Positions 50,134 through 61,911 of a stretch of 64,000 nt of DNA are shown piece by piece (positions within the stretch are counted from its first letter, which is position 1; each line of letters starts with the position of its first letter). Under the pieces are notes generated by a model that had not been told where the DNA came from, searched no databases, and saw only the letters and a list, made by a program, of their open reading frames with translations. The position numbers and the translations under genes were made by a program. Source of the stretch: Theristus sp. LFF4_11 (lineage: Eukaryota > Nematoda > Chromadorea > Monhysterida > Xyalidae); assembly GCA_030248135.1 (NCBI GenBank), contig JASANC010002757.1, forward strand, positions 62,001 to 126,000, written 5' to 3'.

Positions 50134-50629
50134 AACCTACTAAAGTACCACGACAGTCAGTCAATTGAATCTTCGAATTTCATTTTGAAGCAATTTTTAC
50201 TTCATTTGTGAAAATTTTGTCTCTTCTACCTGAGGCGCTGCGCGACATCTGTGAATTAAAATGATTGCTCACAGCGATTTCAGCAGCTCACAACAAAAGC
50301 ACAACGAGCAGACCTTAATTTTGACGATAGATGCGCAACATGGGCAATCGATTTCGAAGTAATTTTTCAAATTCATGTGTAAAACTTTTCTCTCTTTCAA
50401 CTCCGACCGAGGCGCTGCGCGACGTAGCCCCCAGGCCCTGCGCGACGCGCGACGTTTGCCGGTACCGGTACCCCCTAAGTACCCCCGTGCACATCTCTGA
50501 CCTACACACCCTGCTGCTGTGCAGAGAGGTGTTGCATTCGTCTGCTGAATACGCAGCTGTCTGTGTTGCGTTGCTGCCGTTTTCCAAGCTGGCCAACAAA
50601 AACACCGGAAGACCCGAGTTTTGAAAGTC

Positions 50630-52078
50630 ATGTCCAATCGTCAAAAACAGAACAACGATGAGTGCAAACAATTGTCAACGACGATTATGGGCATGAAAGT
50701 TGGTGGTGTTTCAATGGGATAAGACGACAGTTGCAGTGTGTGCATTTTGTTTATAATCACTTTCTGGTCTGATGTTGCACAGTCGCAAACACACTGGCAC
50801 ACACGTGCGACCACGATGCACTGCATGTTGACATGTTGCCACTTGCCGGTGTGTTTGTCTGTGTCCGTCGACAGTATCAGACTGAAAACGCTTGTTGAAC
50901 GTAATGCGCGGTTTTCAAGCAAGGACTTTTTATGCTTTAAAATTTTTATATACTCTGGTTATTGTCGATGAAACCGCTGATTGGTCGCCATATTGCTGTG
51001 GAATTTGCAATTGATTTATTACATTAAGAGGGCGTTCACTGTATTTTTCAGTTCATGCAACGCACCAGAAAACGGGTAGCACAACAGCGCCGCGTTCACG
51101 CGCAAGAGCAACTGAAGAAGTCTTTCATTCACACGACCACTGAGTCGACGTCGGCAACTGGTGTTTCTGATGGACGTTCCATTTCAACGGCCGACAAAAC
51201 CATGGGGTATTGGGTGGTGTTCTTGTTTGAACGCTGGCGTAGTTTCCAAATATTGCACCGTCGCGCGCAAACGCACTGGCACAGCGCGACGGCGCGTGGT
51301 GACGACATGTGTATGTGCCAGGTGCCAGTGTGTTTGTGTGGCATTTGGCGGATAATGACCAAGTATCAACTTCAGTCCACCTTTCGTCTACGAACATCGC
51401 TTTGACGTGGTGCAGCGGTTGGTGTTTGGGCGGTTGTCTTTCAACGGTTTCAACCCCGAAGTTGAGGTAGGGTTTTTGTTTCGCTCAAGTAACCGCTGTT
51501 CCAAGCACAGACACTTTTTTTACTTCGAATCCAATGGAGGCTGTCTCGTAAATTTTCAAACGTGCGTGCATGCATTCTGTGCATCATTGCTGTTGATGCC
51601 TGTGCAGACTGCATGCAATCACAATGCCAGCAACTAACCAATCAGCTAATACCGCAAATTATCCAGAACAGCAGTAAACCCCAGCAGCAGCTGTTGCGAA
51701 TGTGCTGTGCGTGTTTCTTGCCGCAGCGATGCGGTGTTTTTCGGTTGGGTTGCTGAATATTGGTGATTTAGATGGCAAATGCGTTTGGCGTTCAGTTCAG
51801 TCAAACTGCTGATGCAATACGTAGGGTTTTGATGATGACACGTACGTATGATGTTGGCCAGGCCGAAATGCAGAGAATCATCATACAAATTGGTCGATTT
51901 TCTAGAAACTCATGGCGTACTACGCAGCACTGCAACAGGGCTTTACTGGATTGGACGATGTTACGCTTGTGGAACAAGGCGAAGTCGACGTCACCGAGGA
52001 GCAGATGGCGCAGAGGTGGCTGTTATTGTTGATGGTGTTATCTAGATATTATTGCTTCACAGGAGTTTGCCGCAATAA
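50630..52078 (+). CDS. MPHOSPH6: MPHOSPH6/MPP6 nuclear exosome cofactor
   Basis: Exons: 50630-50698, 51052-51206, 51376-51466, 51906-52015, 52063-52078; phases agree and give 146 residues. The N-terminal exon ends LSTTIMGMK and joins FMQRTRKR, matching the family's LSKNLLRMKFMQR exosome-binding helix. The diagnostic FGRLSFNGFNPEVEKLM is intact across the exon 3/4 junction, followed by VDVTEEQMAQR, the equivalent of the human LDVSDEEMARR motif. MPP6 binds the exosome subunit RRP6/EXOSC10 and helps recruit the MTR4 helicase for rRNA and nuclear RNA decay. The read-out ends four residues after AQR, so the basic C-terminal tail of vertebrate MPP6 (about 45 residues) is absent. Either the family is short here or the real last exon was missed. 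Confidence 0.9.
51545..51656. mobile_element. Family M fragment (copy 11)
   Basis: GTGCGTGCATGCATTCTGTGC and GCCTGTGCAGACTGCATGC are mirrored, and a right arm AACCAATCAGCTAATACC is present. The left outer arm is missing. It lies in MPHOSPH6 intron 3. Confidence 0.5.
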
Positions 52079-52158
52079 CTACAGTCTATTTAAAAAAAAT
52101 ATATAAATTTATTTTTTTTAAATTTATTTGTAAGCGCGCCGGTTCCGGAAACCCGAAG

Positions 52159-52397
52159 GTATGGCCTATTTTTTAAACGTGTCCCACTGAAATGACGTCA
52201 TGTGCCACAAAACATGCGCTTGTCGTTCACAGCAAACCAGACTATCCGTTTAGCCAATTTCTTCCCGTAAACAAATGGTGAATGTCGAATCAGTCACACC
52301 AAACTGAAATTTTAGTGCCTGTAACTTTGACAAATGGGCGTTTTTAAATAAAATGACGTCACGCTAGTCCGGACACGTTTGAATAAATCCATAATAC
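52159..52397 (+). mobile_element. Family N MITE (copy N2)
   Basis: GTATGGCCTATTTTTTAAACG to CCATAATAC, 239 bp, matches N1 (reversed) and N3. Near-terminal TGAAATGACGTCATG and AAATGACGTCACG arms are conserved. The preceding 16 bases TTCCGGAAACCCGAAG also occur at 32335-32350 beside an E-type end. Confidence 0.8.
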
Positions 52398-52399
52398 CA

Positions 52400-52585
52400 A
52401 ACTCCGGCGGAGACGGGCAATACTGCCCCGAGCCCAATTTTACCCTCGGCTCAGGAGGGAATAGACCATTAGATGTTCATTGGTCACTCTAATTTTCCAC
52501 GAGTATGTCTTGTCCACAGCGAGGTTCGAACCCCGTACCTACAGAACTGTAGGCCGAAGTTCTACCGCTACGCCACGGACGCGAC
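52400..52585 (-). mobile_element. tRNA-derived SINE-like sequence
   Basis: On the minus strand, GTCCGTGGCGTAGCGGTAGAAC holds a Pol III A box (TGGCGTAGCGG, 52575-52565), and GGTTCGAACC (52532-52523) a B box. A seven-pair acceptor stem with three G-U pairs can be drawn between 52580 and 52512. The anticodon arm is abnormal (CCTACAG/CTGTAGG), so a functional tRNA is unlikely. The 110 bases downstream would be the SINE body. Only one copy is in the window. Confidence 0.55.
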
Positions 52586-52595
52586 GAGATTGGTG

Positions 52596-52742
52596 GATGC
52601 AGTTAGCCGATTTGTTGGTGACCACGTGATGCATGCATTCACTGTGGATGCCTGCGTGGTGTCGACATCGCTGTGGAGGCGGAGTTTGGATTGCATAGAA
52701 TGCATGTATCACGTGGTCACCAACCAAGCAGCTACATTTCAC
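52596..52742. mobile_element. Family M palindromic MITE (copy 12)
   Basis: GTTGGTGACCACGTGATGCATGCATTC is mirrored by GAATGCATGTATCACGTGGTCACCAAC around GTGGAGGCGGAGT. Outer ends have decayed. Confidence 0.65.
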
Positions 52743-54755
52743 ACTACGGCGATCTACATTTTCCCCATTTTCATGATAAAGTAAAAAGACAAGAAGCAGT
52801 CAAGACTGCATTAGAAATGCTAAAGCTAAATAAGAATCGTCTGATTGATAAACATTGTTGTGAGACCAACCGAACACTCATTGTGTTCGGTTGGTCTCAC
52901 AACAAATTCCAATCAATGATGATTTATTTTACCAGCTTCGCCACAAAAAACAAGTGAATTCGTCAAACGCAGGTTGTCAGCGATGCAGAGCACGATGACA
53001 AAGCGGTTCACGCCAAAGCGGCAACGCTCACAAATGACCACGCCAGATACGCCAAAAATGACACCAACTGACGTCCCGTCATCACCATCGGACCGCAAAT
53101 TTTGGCGCCCCGAATGAATTTTTTTTCAAATTAAAGTGTGATGAAATTTGGTGAACTTGGTTGTGGCATTTTATTGCAGTTGCACCAAATGCGACTACGA
53201 AATTTATATTTATTCCGTTGTTACCGCTGTTGTAACTGTTGCCTCCTATTAAAGTGTGTATTGTTTGTTTTCGGTTGATTTCGATATATTGAGGAAGTAT
53301 TGGCGCCCGATATTTCAACGAAAAAATAGTGTGTATCGACAACAAGTATTACCAACAATTCTCATATACTTCTGTTTTCTTCACACATCACATGCTCAAA
53401 CTGGGCTGCGTTTTTAGAACCGACCGTAAATTATAGGTTTAAAAGCACAGTGTATCACAGACAACAAAAACAGCAACATTTGTGACTAAACAGAGCACAA
53501 CAACATCAAATAAAGCGCTGGTGCAGCCGAAGCTTTTGACCAACACAGAGTATAGGCTGTCTTATTAATGGGTCTCGACAAGATTTTTAGAGCAAAAAAT
53601 GGGCGTATTTTAGTCGGGTTTTTGAATTGCCGCGTCAAACATGCTTTCTTTGCAAATGCGCGCAAACGAGTTGCAGAATAAAAAAAAATTCGAAACATCC
53701 ACCGGACCATCAGACGCAGACGTTCGCAGTAAAACCAAGTCAAAAGGAGTAAAAGGCCTGAAAGAGGTTGTTTGAAAACGTACCCCATCGTGGGGTGCGG
53801 GAATAATCGGCATTCGACTATGGGTTGCAGTGCAATTACACCAATCAATGGATAACCAACCAACCAGTAAACCAACAATGGATACCAATCGATGAATAAC
53901 AATCAACCAAGTATACAATCAGTACGTGTTATTGTGGGTTTATCAGAACTTGTCAGGCAGGACAACGATGACGTCGAAATTTTATCTGACAGCTTCTAAA
54001 ATGCGCTCCAAAATTGTATCGCATTATGCGCAAACCAAACAAAAAACCTTGAGCGGTTTTTCAAATACGAATGGGAATGGAATCACAGTTCAAAAAAGCG
54101 TCCACATGTAAATCCCAGCTGAACACAACTGCAATATCTAACCACAGTAATCGAATTCATCAAGTCACATCAAAGCAACATAATTGAAAACGCAAGCAAA
54201 AACTGACATGGATGAAAAAAGAACAGATCATTCTTGATGCAGTTTCGGTGAATTCACGAATTCGCGTCCATTGACAAAGATAATTGCCGAACAGACCAGG
54301 AACACAGCAAGCCAACAAAGTGTCCATTCAAAACGGTATTCTGTAAAAAGAAAGTCGTGGAAAAACTGCAAAATTCAGTTTCCGCTTTGTCTTTTCTGTG
54401 ACTGTGACATTTCTGAACAGTTAGCATCGACATTCGACCGCAACATTCGTTTGCTCTGGAAAACCAGAAAACGCCAGAACAAAACGAAACTCATCGTCTG
54501 AAGACCGCGCACTTTCTTTGTGTTGCAGTCCCAAAAACAAACACACTGGCAAACAACCGTGCGCGCGCGTCGAGTGTCTACTTCTCTATGACTCGGACTG
54601 TGCGGCATTCCATTGTAGTCAGGTGAAAAAAACACAAAATTGTCATGCTTTGCATCTGTACCGGTGTGTTTTTTCCTGACTGCTGTGCAACACGGAGACG
54701 CATAAGACGACATCGGTCCACGGGACCATCAGGGACCGTACACCGTTCACCCCAT
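52743..54755. other. Convergent intergenic region MPHOSPH6 to SAC1
   Basis: No exon is recognised. A hairpin at about 52861-52905 (GAGACCAACCGAACAC mirrored by GTGTTCGGTTGGTCTC) and a family H fragment at about 53620-53680 (GAATTGCCGCGTCAAACATG) are present. Confidence 0.5.
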
Positions 54756-57700
54756 TCACCATACCACCGCAGTTTGGTAGGAACCGGTGGGTGGGTTGGG
54801 GGGGGGGGACAAAACAAAGAACAAATAAAAACCACCGCTGTTGTTGTTGTTTGTTGTTCGTGTCCCCTTTTTATCCTCATCAAACGCCCTTGGGGAAAGG
54901 CAGTGTCTTTCAAATAAAAACCACCGCTGCTGACCGGCAGTGGCGAGTGCGCCCAGGACAGCGAGCGCCAGCGCCATCAGCCAGCAGACGCCCAACGCCG
55001 CCCGCCAGTCCCACGAGTCGATCGGGCCGGTCGCCAGCGCCGGCGGCAGATTCGCGCGGTCGACGACGAAGCGGCCGAGCATCAGGTCGAGCGCGTCCTG
55101 CGGATGCAGTGAGCGTTTGGTTTTCAAAGAAATTACGAGATTCAATGAACGATTTTCTGAATGAAACTGTTCTCGGAGTCATGAACGTGCGACGGAGTAG
55201 CCCGTCCGGTGGACCGTGGTGTGTGCGGCTGTCCGAAAACAGGGTGTGCCGCAAATCGAGTGGACACCGCGTGTCGGTGCACGACATTTGACAAACCGCA
55301 CTGTGGCTCATCAGACCGTTGTTAATGTTTATAACACATCGTTAATCGCAATCCTCCCACTGGTGTTGTTTATGGCACGCCACGCAGAACAAAATTCCCG
55401 CAACATACCACAAGAAAGCGATTCTGTCATCGTAGTGCGACATATAAATTTTACAACCCAACTTATCACGGTCTGTGAAACCGTTCTTCAGAAACAGCAA
55501 TTTTTGACGATTTCAAGTTTTGAATGAAAATCCCCGAAAGCAACCTGTCTGTAGCCGTCATTCCAATTGTTTTTGTAGTATCTGGTGATTGCATTTAGAG
55601 CGTCATTCAGCAAACCCATCGGTGTACGTTTTCCCGAACGGGTGAAGTCCGCTTTCAGTGCACCCGTGCCCGCATACTGCACACTGCACGCGTCCCCATT
55701 ATCCGCCCACACTGAAAACATCAACGTCAAGTATTGGCTTTTCTTTTGGTTCTGCGACTCATGCTTTTGCAGATATGAAAGGAATTCGGTTTCATGCTTG
55801 ATCAGACAATTCAAAATAACCCAGGTAACTCAGCCCTTTGTCAGGGACTCGGGTCAGATCACCAATTTTGAATTCCCGCGTCAAGTATGAAGCAGCTTTC
55901 GTGTCTGTGCGAGCGTTGGTTTAGTCGCAGAAACAAAAGGAAAGATAATAGGTCGATCGAGCCAAACGGGGGGGGGTACAATTCCGGCCCGCTAATTCCG
56001 GCCTGAAGAATTCCGGCCCGCTCATTCCGGCCCGAAGAATTCCGGCCCGAAGAATTCCGGCCCGGAGAATTCCGGCCCGGAGAATTTTCGCCAGTACGAA
56101 CAATATTAAACCACACGAAGTGATTTTGGTAATGAAATAATAAAATAAAAATATCGATGTTCACATGTTACAGTGTATTTTCAATGATTGTCGTCCTGTT
56201 TGCTTTTTTGGAAAGTGAAACCTTTTGGAAAAAAGAAACAAATTTTTTTACCATGAACAGAATTTGTGACCCTTTTACCTTATCAAAAAGGCTTGGCTTA
56301 GGATTAGGAACCTACAACAAGTCACTGCAAGCAAGTTCTAAACAAAAAAATATCACTTAAGAATTTATTTACCAAAAATCACTTCGTGTGGTTTAATATT
56401 GTTCTTGCTGGCGAAAATTCTCCGGGCCGGAATTCTCCGGGCCGGAATTCTTCGGGCCGGAATTCTTCGGGCCGGAATGAGCGGGCCGGAATTCTACGGG
56501 CCGGAATTTCGCGGGCCGGAATAATACACGAGCCCGATCGAGCCATCGAAACCAATGATTTTCTCTTTCCCGGATTTGATGCTGAAAATTGGCTTACGAT
56601 TTTTGAAGACCACTTCGAGCGAGGTGTGTTGCGCGAGTGATTCGTTGTTCTCCAAAACTCCAAGCCACTGAAAAAAACGGAGCACTTTTTGAACCTCTAA
56701 ATCAGTTTAGTCGCTATTCAGTGCCGAATAGCCATAGCCAAAAAAACATTACAAGCTGAACATGCCGAAAAATCTGACCAATACGCATGTTCGATACAAA
56801 TGCGACCCATTCAACACAAGACACAACCACTGTACAGTCTGACATACACAATCAGCTGATTGGTCGGTGACCACGTGATGCATGCATTCTGTGCAAAAGA
56901 GACTCCGCCTCCACAGAATGCCTGCATCACGCGATGATCACCAACCAATCAGTTGTTAGACGGTATACCAACCACCAATTGATGCCTGAGTGACTGTTTC
57001 GCGAGTATGCTCTGTACGACATTGGTCCGATCAAGGCAGTCCATGCAGTTCGTGCGGAAATAACCCGTCTGTAGTCTGGCCTGCTCCACGTCGCCGTTGG
57101 TGCGGTTGCCGAAAAAACTGCGACCAAAGAAAACGGTGACTTTCGTTGACAATCCATCACAGGATACAAATTCTTTTGGATGCATCGTGTGCTTTTGAAT
57201 CGACTGTGTTTGACGGTTAACATCCGCTTACAAGGCTTGAAAGCTACAGTCGAGCAGTTATTCTTGCGGTAAATGGAGTTTTTAACGTTTGAAAAAAATT
57301 CGGCTAACAAAACCTCATAACTTTTTTGGTTGCCTCACTCTGCACTCACTCACTCCCTCACCCGTATTGCTGAACGAAAGGGCTCAAATCGCTCGCTAAT
57401 ATCGACAGTTTGTCCCAGTTCAACTTTTGGCAGTACTTGTGAAAGTCGAACGAATATAACCTGGAATACGATCAAATGCAAAAAATGGGCACAGTAGAAA
57501 TCAAGAAGTTATGGAAGACACCTGTTTCATTTACGGAGCACGTTCCCGGTTTTTCTGTCGTAACGGTATTTAGACACGATTATAATACGTGCGATTATTA
57601 ATTGGAAAACGCGCGAGAAGTACGAAACAATTTTTGGGGTCAAAAGACCGCTGTTGAGCACGACCAAATTTTGTGGAGAATACCAAACAAACGCACTGCG

Positions 57701-60700
57701 CGGGGCGGGCCTAACAATCTGAGATTCAATGTTCAACCAAATAACAGAAATTGGAGAATCACGCATGCAGTCGAACCTGACGTGATCTAATTTCGACGCA
57801 GCCACGACTCGCTGCAACGCCTCGCCCACTCGATGCTCACGGCCTTTCTGATTGACGAGATTGACCATGTGCTGCGATAGGAATGGCGAATGAGTCACAG
57901 TCAATAATCCGCTACAAAAATCAAAATTTTTTTTACGTTTCAGTCTGACTCTACATAAAAACGTAACAAAATCAACTGAGAAAACGCCCAGTGTCGTACA
58001 ATCGGAGTCGTCTGGTAGTAGAGAACGAGGTCGTCGAAGTGCCTCCGGAGCACCTCGATCTGCTGCCACTCGTCGCCAATCAACTGCGGCTGCGGCTGCC
58101 AGCGCAGGTTCGGCCGTTGCTGCCAGATCAGCGGGATCGAGCCGCGCAGCTGCAATGCAACACGTTCGCTGAATCGTTTGGTGATTCTATTCTTCAAGAA
58201 GGACACATCACTGATGAGATCTTTCATCCATCCATCCATTTTATTTCACGAAAAAGCAGGAAACTCCGATAAAAGTGTATGAACAGCATGAAATTCGGAG
58301 ACCCAAGTCTTTGCTCTGCTGTAACTGATGTCGGTCAGGCCGAAATGCAGAGAACATTTATGATACTTTGTGTTCATCATTTGATCGATTTTTTTAAATT
58401 TTATCGATCATCAATTTACAATTCAGATATTTGACAATCACGCCTGAACACAAAACCAACCAACCTGAACGTTTGAGCATAAATATGTCACAGTGCGCTC
58501 GTTCACGGTTTTGTTCAATTCAACGATTTGCTCCGTCTCGACGAAATTTGCCGGATGGCCGTTCATGTCGACGCCTGAAATTCGAAAAGAAAAATTTGAA
58601 AGCGAACAGCTAAGCTGACTGCATTTCGACTGAAGACGTTGATTCGTCGCTCCGCTGCAATGCAGCGAATCAGCGTGCTCTGTTTTGCTTTTCCAAATTG
58701 TCTGAAATTTCACGATTCAATAGTCTGACAAGGGTGGTGGTGACCAATTGGAAAAAAAAGCAAAACTGTGTGAAGTAGCGTAGAATCAATAGCCGCTGCA
58801 TATAATCAAAAGCTGTTATGCCTGTAGTATACCGCACTGTAACAACAATATCTTCTGCAGCAACCAACAAAAAAACCGAATCCAACGAAAAAAAGAGCAA
58901 AAACCTCGCGAGAAGAACCGCGGTCCCACTCGGTAGATCGACCGTCGACTGACGACGCAGAGCTTGAATTCCGTCCCAAGACGATCCATCAGACGACAGC
59001 GGCGTATGCCAACGAATCCGTGCATGATCGGCATCGCGAACTTCGCCAACTGCAAAATGTTCACCAATCTCAAACCACACTCGGGACTCGAAATCTGAAC
59101 AACCACAGGCACCTGGTTGGAGAAGCAGGTCAACATTAACAGGGTCTTACCTCCGGTTGACTGGTCAGTTCTTGAAGCGCATGCTTGTTCCATACGAAGC
59201 GTTCATCAGCCTGCACAAGTAGAAATTATTAGTGAACGAACAACGATGCAACAATGAACAACACAATCAAATGATGTCGTGACACTTTTCTAGTTTGGCT
59301 CTTTGGAGAAAAAAACTACACACAATCGTATGCCAGTGTGTCTGTGTGATATCATTGAAGTCTACAAAAGTGCCCGCTTAAAGGACATTCATGAATCAGT
59401 AGCTGGTGGATAGTGACGCATAGCTGTGTTGTGTATGACCTATTTTTTAAACGTGTCCCACTGAAATGACGTCATGTGCCGCAAAACATGCACTTGCCGT
59501 TCACTGCAAACCAGACTTTCCGTTTAGCCGATTCTTCCCGTAAACAAATGGTGAATGTCGAATCAGTCACACCAAACTGAAATTTTAGTGCCTGTACTTT
59601 GACAAACGGGCGTTTTTAAAGCAAATGACGTCATCTTAGTTCGGACACGTTTGAATAAATCCACAATACATAGATACTGCTTTTCTAGAATCTACAGTGG
59701 CGGCCAAAAGTGTTGGAACGCTGCGCGCGTGAGTGCTGTGTATTGCGCGCGTGTTGCATCAGCCTTGCAAACGCTATTTCAAAAATTTATAGGCAACGTT
59801 GGGCCTAAAAGTGTACCGTGAACCCAACGTAGCCCATAAATTCTTATAATAGCGTTTGTAGGGCTGATGCAACACATGCACAATACACAGCAACACGCGC
59901 GCAGCGTTCCAACATTTTTGGCCGTCACTGTAGATACTGTTTCATGAATGTCGTCTTTGGGATTCGCTCCCTTACTCTCTCGTGCATCGGTTCCCATTTG
60001 AAGTTTGGCGTCGTGTTCTCGAGTCGCTGCAGCGTGTGCGTGACATCATAAGTGGCCGAGAAATAATAACCGTCCGTGTTCAACACCATCTGGATCATGT
60101 CCAAAAAGTGCCGATTGTACCACATCTGCAACAAGAATAAACTAAATACGCACACAGATTCTCAGAAAACAGGACAACAACTTGAATGGATACACATTGC
60201 AGAAATTGCAGTGGTTTGGTGAAAAGGAAAGCTGAATAAAAACGTATCAGCTCGAAAGTTAGACGGCGAAAACGACAGCTGTATTGAAGAAGCCCGCTTG
60301 TTTTCACTTGTGACTTTAAACTAACATCACAAAGTCATCTCACCAACAAAACAAACACACAGGCACACACACACAGGACATGTGTACGTTTGCTGACGTG
60401 TCTGCTTGCCACTGTGCGCAATTAAAAACAAGCATTCCACACTGAAAGCATGATTGCCAGTCAGTAACCACTTTTCCCACGGACCTCTCGTTCGGTCAAA
60501 TGCATCGTCGTGCGCGCATACGCAAACGGCGTCACTTGGGTGACTTTGTGGATTTTATGGCCCGCAATCTCGCCAATCAACTCCTTGCCGGTGATCGCCA
60601 ACAAATAGGGACCTGAAAACTGGCACAAACCATGAATGAATCATACAAAGATGAGATTTTGTCTAGTCAAGTGGTCAGCATTGACATTCTATCTAGCCTA

Positions 60701-61433
60701 TCATAATAATGTTTTGAAACGGCCAAAAAACGGATAACTCACTACCAATTTAGGTACCGTGTTGTTGCATATAAAGTGCAAACAAATGCAAAGAGGCTAA
60801 CCAAATGAATGCCAAACTATGCCGTAATAAAAGTTCTGAAACCCGAAAACAAACCAGAAACAAGCCGGACAATGCCGATCAAACCAAACGATTGCCGTTT
60901 TTGGCTCGCATCAACCAGCGGAATTGGCTCATTGAGGGCTGCATAAAAAGAGGGAAATTCATTTGCTTGCAGCAGCAAGACTCAGATGGTCAAATCAGCA
61001 AAACTAAAAACCAATCCAATGAAAACCATGCGCAATTTTATGAAGCTGGGACAGTTTTATAAAGCTCAATAGTGCTTTTACTTCGCAAGCCATTTGTTGA
61101 AGTTAGCAGCATTACTGAGCTGTGTAACAAGCGGCGGGATTGATACTTTCTGGTCAAAAGTTTTCAAAGCAGAACACTCTCTCTCGCACCACTCAAACGC
61201 AGCTCATTCGTGATTCGATCGACGACCAACGCGCGAGCGTCCTCGTTGCTCGGCGCTGATTCATCCGGCCGATCTACTGGCACCACGTAGAATTTGTCCG
61301 TCGTCGTGATGCTAGAGATGAAATTGCGGATTCAAATTCAATTCAATCTAAAAAACGAAAACGCCGCACGACAAGGCAACGCAACGTACACATTGTATGA
61401 ATCGAACAGCGTGGTTGTCGTCGGCGCCGTCAT
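54756..61433 (-). CDS. SACM1L: SAC1 (SACM1L) phosphatidylinositol-4-phosphate phosphatase
   Basis: Minus-strand exons: 61433-61390, 61311-61193, 60938-60855, 60612-60485, 60125-59976, 59210-59151, 59049-58905, 58574-58465, 58149-58000, 57871-57777, 57460-57362, 57117-56976, 56667-56598, 55711-55545, 55097 to stop at 54756. Phases agree; about 634 residues if the last exon is unspliced. Hallmarks in order: [83 protein letters not shown], the catalytic CX5R motif in [15 protein letters not shown] (Cys about residue 419), [19 protein letters not shown] and [16 protein letters not shown]1 removes the 4-phosphate of PI4P at ER and Golgi. One transmembrane helix ([19 protein letters not shown]) is visible; the second is not, and the last exon runs into low-complexity sequence, so the C-terminus is uncertain. 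Confidence 0.93.
55747..55936. mobile_element. Family H foldback MITE (copy H2)
   Basis: CTTTTGGTTCTGCGACTC is mirrored by AGTCGCAGAAACAAAAG. The interior shares GAATTCCCGCGTCAAGTATGA with H1. It lies in a SAC1 intron. Confidence 0.65.
55965..56534. mobile_element. Foldback element with GGGCCGGAATTC repeat arms
   Basis: The left arm (55975-56130) is eight units of the type AATTCCGGCCCGAAG, then CACACGAAGTGATTTTGGTAA. The right arm (56375-56525) is the exact inverted type: CACTTCGTGTGGTTTAATATTG, then GGGCCGGAATTCTCC units. CGATCGAGCCA occurs just outside both arms (55954-55964, 56535-56545), an 11-bp direct repeat. It lies in the SAC1 intron before the GTGALK exon. The superfamily is not recognised. 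Confidence 0.75.
56835..56963. mobile_element. Family M palindromic MITE (copy 13)
   Basis: CAGTCTGACATACACAATCAGCTGATTGG on the left (TA at 56833-56834) is mirrored by ACCAACCAATCAGTTGTTAGACGG on the right (TA at 56964-56965). The core holds CTCCGCCTCCAC. It lies in the SAC1 intron next to the catalytic exon, 13 bp from the donor. Confidence 0.75.
59433..59669 (+). mobile_element. Family N MITE (copy N3)
   Basis: GTATGACCTATTTTTTAAACG to CCACAATAC, 237 bp, nearly identical to N2 in the same orientation, with the same TGACGTCA-containing arms. It lies in SAC1 intron 5. Confidence 0.8.
59695..59930. mobile_element. Tc1-like hairpin MITE
   Basis: CAGTGGCGGCCAAAAGTGTTGG and CCAACATTTTTGGCCGTCACTG form the termini, each flanked by TA (59693-59694, 59931-59932). 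The whole 236 bp folds back, with GCGCGCGT and TGATGCAACA/TGTTGCATCA arms. The CAGTG...GGCCAAAA terminus is that of Tc1-family transposons. It lies in SAC1 intron 5. Confidence 0.9.
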
Positions 61434-61858
61434 TTTTTTGGCCCTTTGCCTTGATTGACAAAAACCCGGTCCCGGAGCAAACCTGAAACACGCTCGATAG
61501 GAATACGGACGGACGGATCCTACCCGGAGGTTGTGCGCAGAAAAAATAAAAAGTAACACAGGGTTTACAGGTTTTTGGTTACGTTCATGGTTGATTTCCA
61601 AATTTAAAAAAAAATAAAAAATGATTTGATATTTGATATTTTTTTGTATTTGTTGATCATGTTTTTGTTTTTTTACAACCCTGTTACTTATCACTTTTAT
61701 TTGTCTCCAAAATTTCAGAAGCGAGAGCGAGAGGAGGAGGCGTTTTCTGAGTATCACACTCAGCCCGGAGCAATGACGACGAAGCGAAGCAAAAAGAGCA
61801 ATAAAGCGAACGCAAAGGATCATCATTCGTCGTCGTTAGTGCCGGAGAAATCGACAGA

Positions 61859-61874
61859 GGGGGGGGGGGGGGGG
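61859..61874 (+). repeat. 16-base G homopolymer at the probable end of a coding segment
   Basis: The run follows GAGAAATCGACAGA and precedes TGGATTTTTG. If the upstream segment is coding, this run contains or adjoins the splice donor, and its length decides the reading frame. It is a likely site of sequencing error or length variation. Confidence 0.7.
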
Positions 61875-61911
61875 TGGATTTTTGTTTCCAAAATGTTTTG
61901 GTAATGTGCAG

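Larger units (their letters stand above)
46485..50629. other. Intergenic region RAB2 to MPHOSPH6
   Basis: The first 300 bases are RAB2 3' UTR with AATAAA at 46780-46785. The remaining 3.8 kb contains no convincing exon or RNA gene. A 34-bp direct repeat and diverged GAGGCGCTGCGCGAC repeats lie at 49.4-50.5 kb. Confidence 0.55.

Noticed and set aside
52512..52580. Functional tRNA gene
   Set aside because: A and B boxes are good, but the anticodon stem-loop cannot be drawn with a normal 7-base loop.
57602..58272. Plus-strand ORFs opposite SAC1 exons
   Set aside because: They are antisense shadows of minus-strand exons with clear SAC1 homology.
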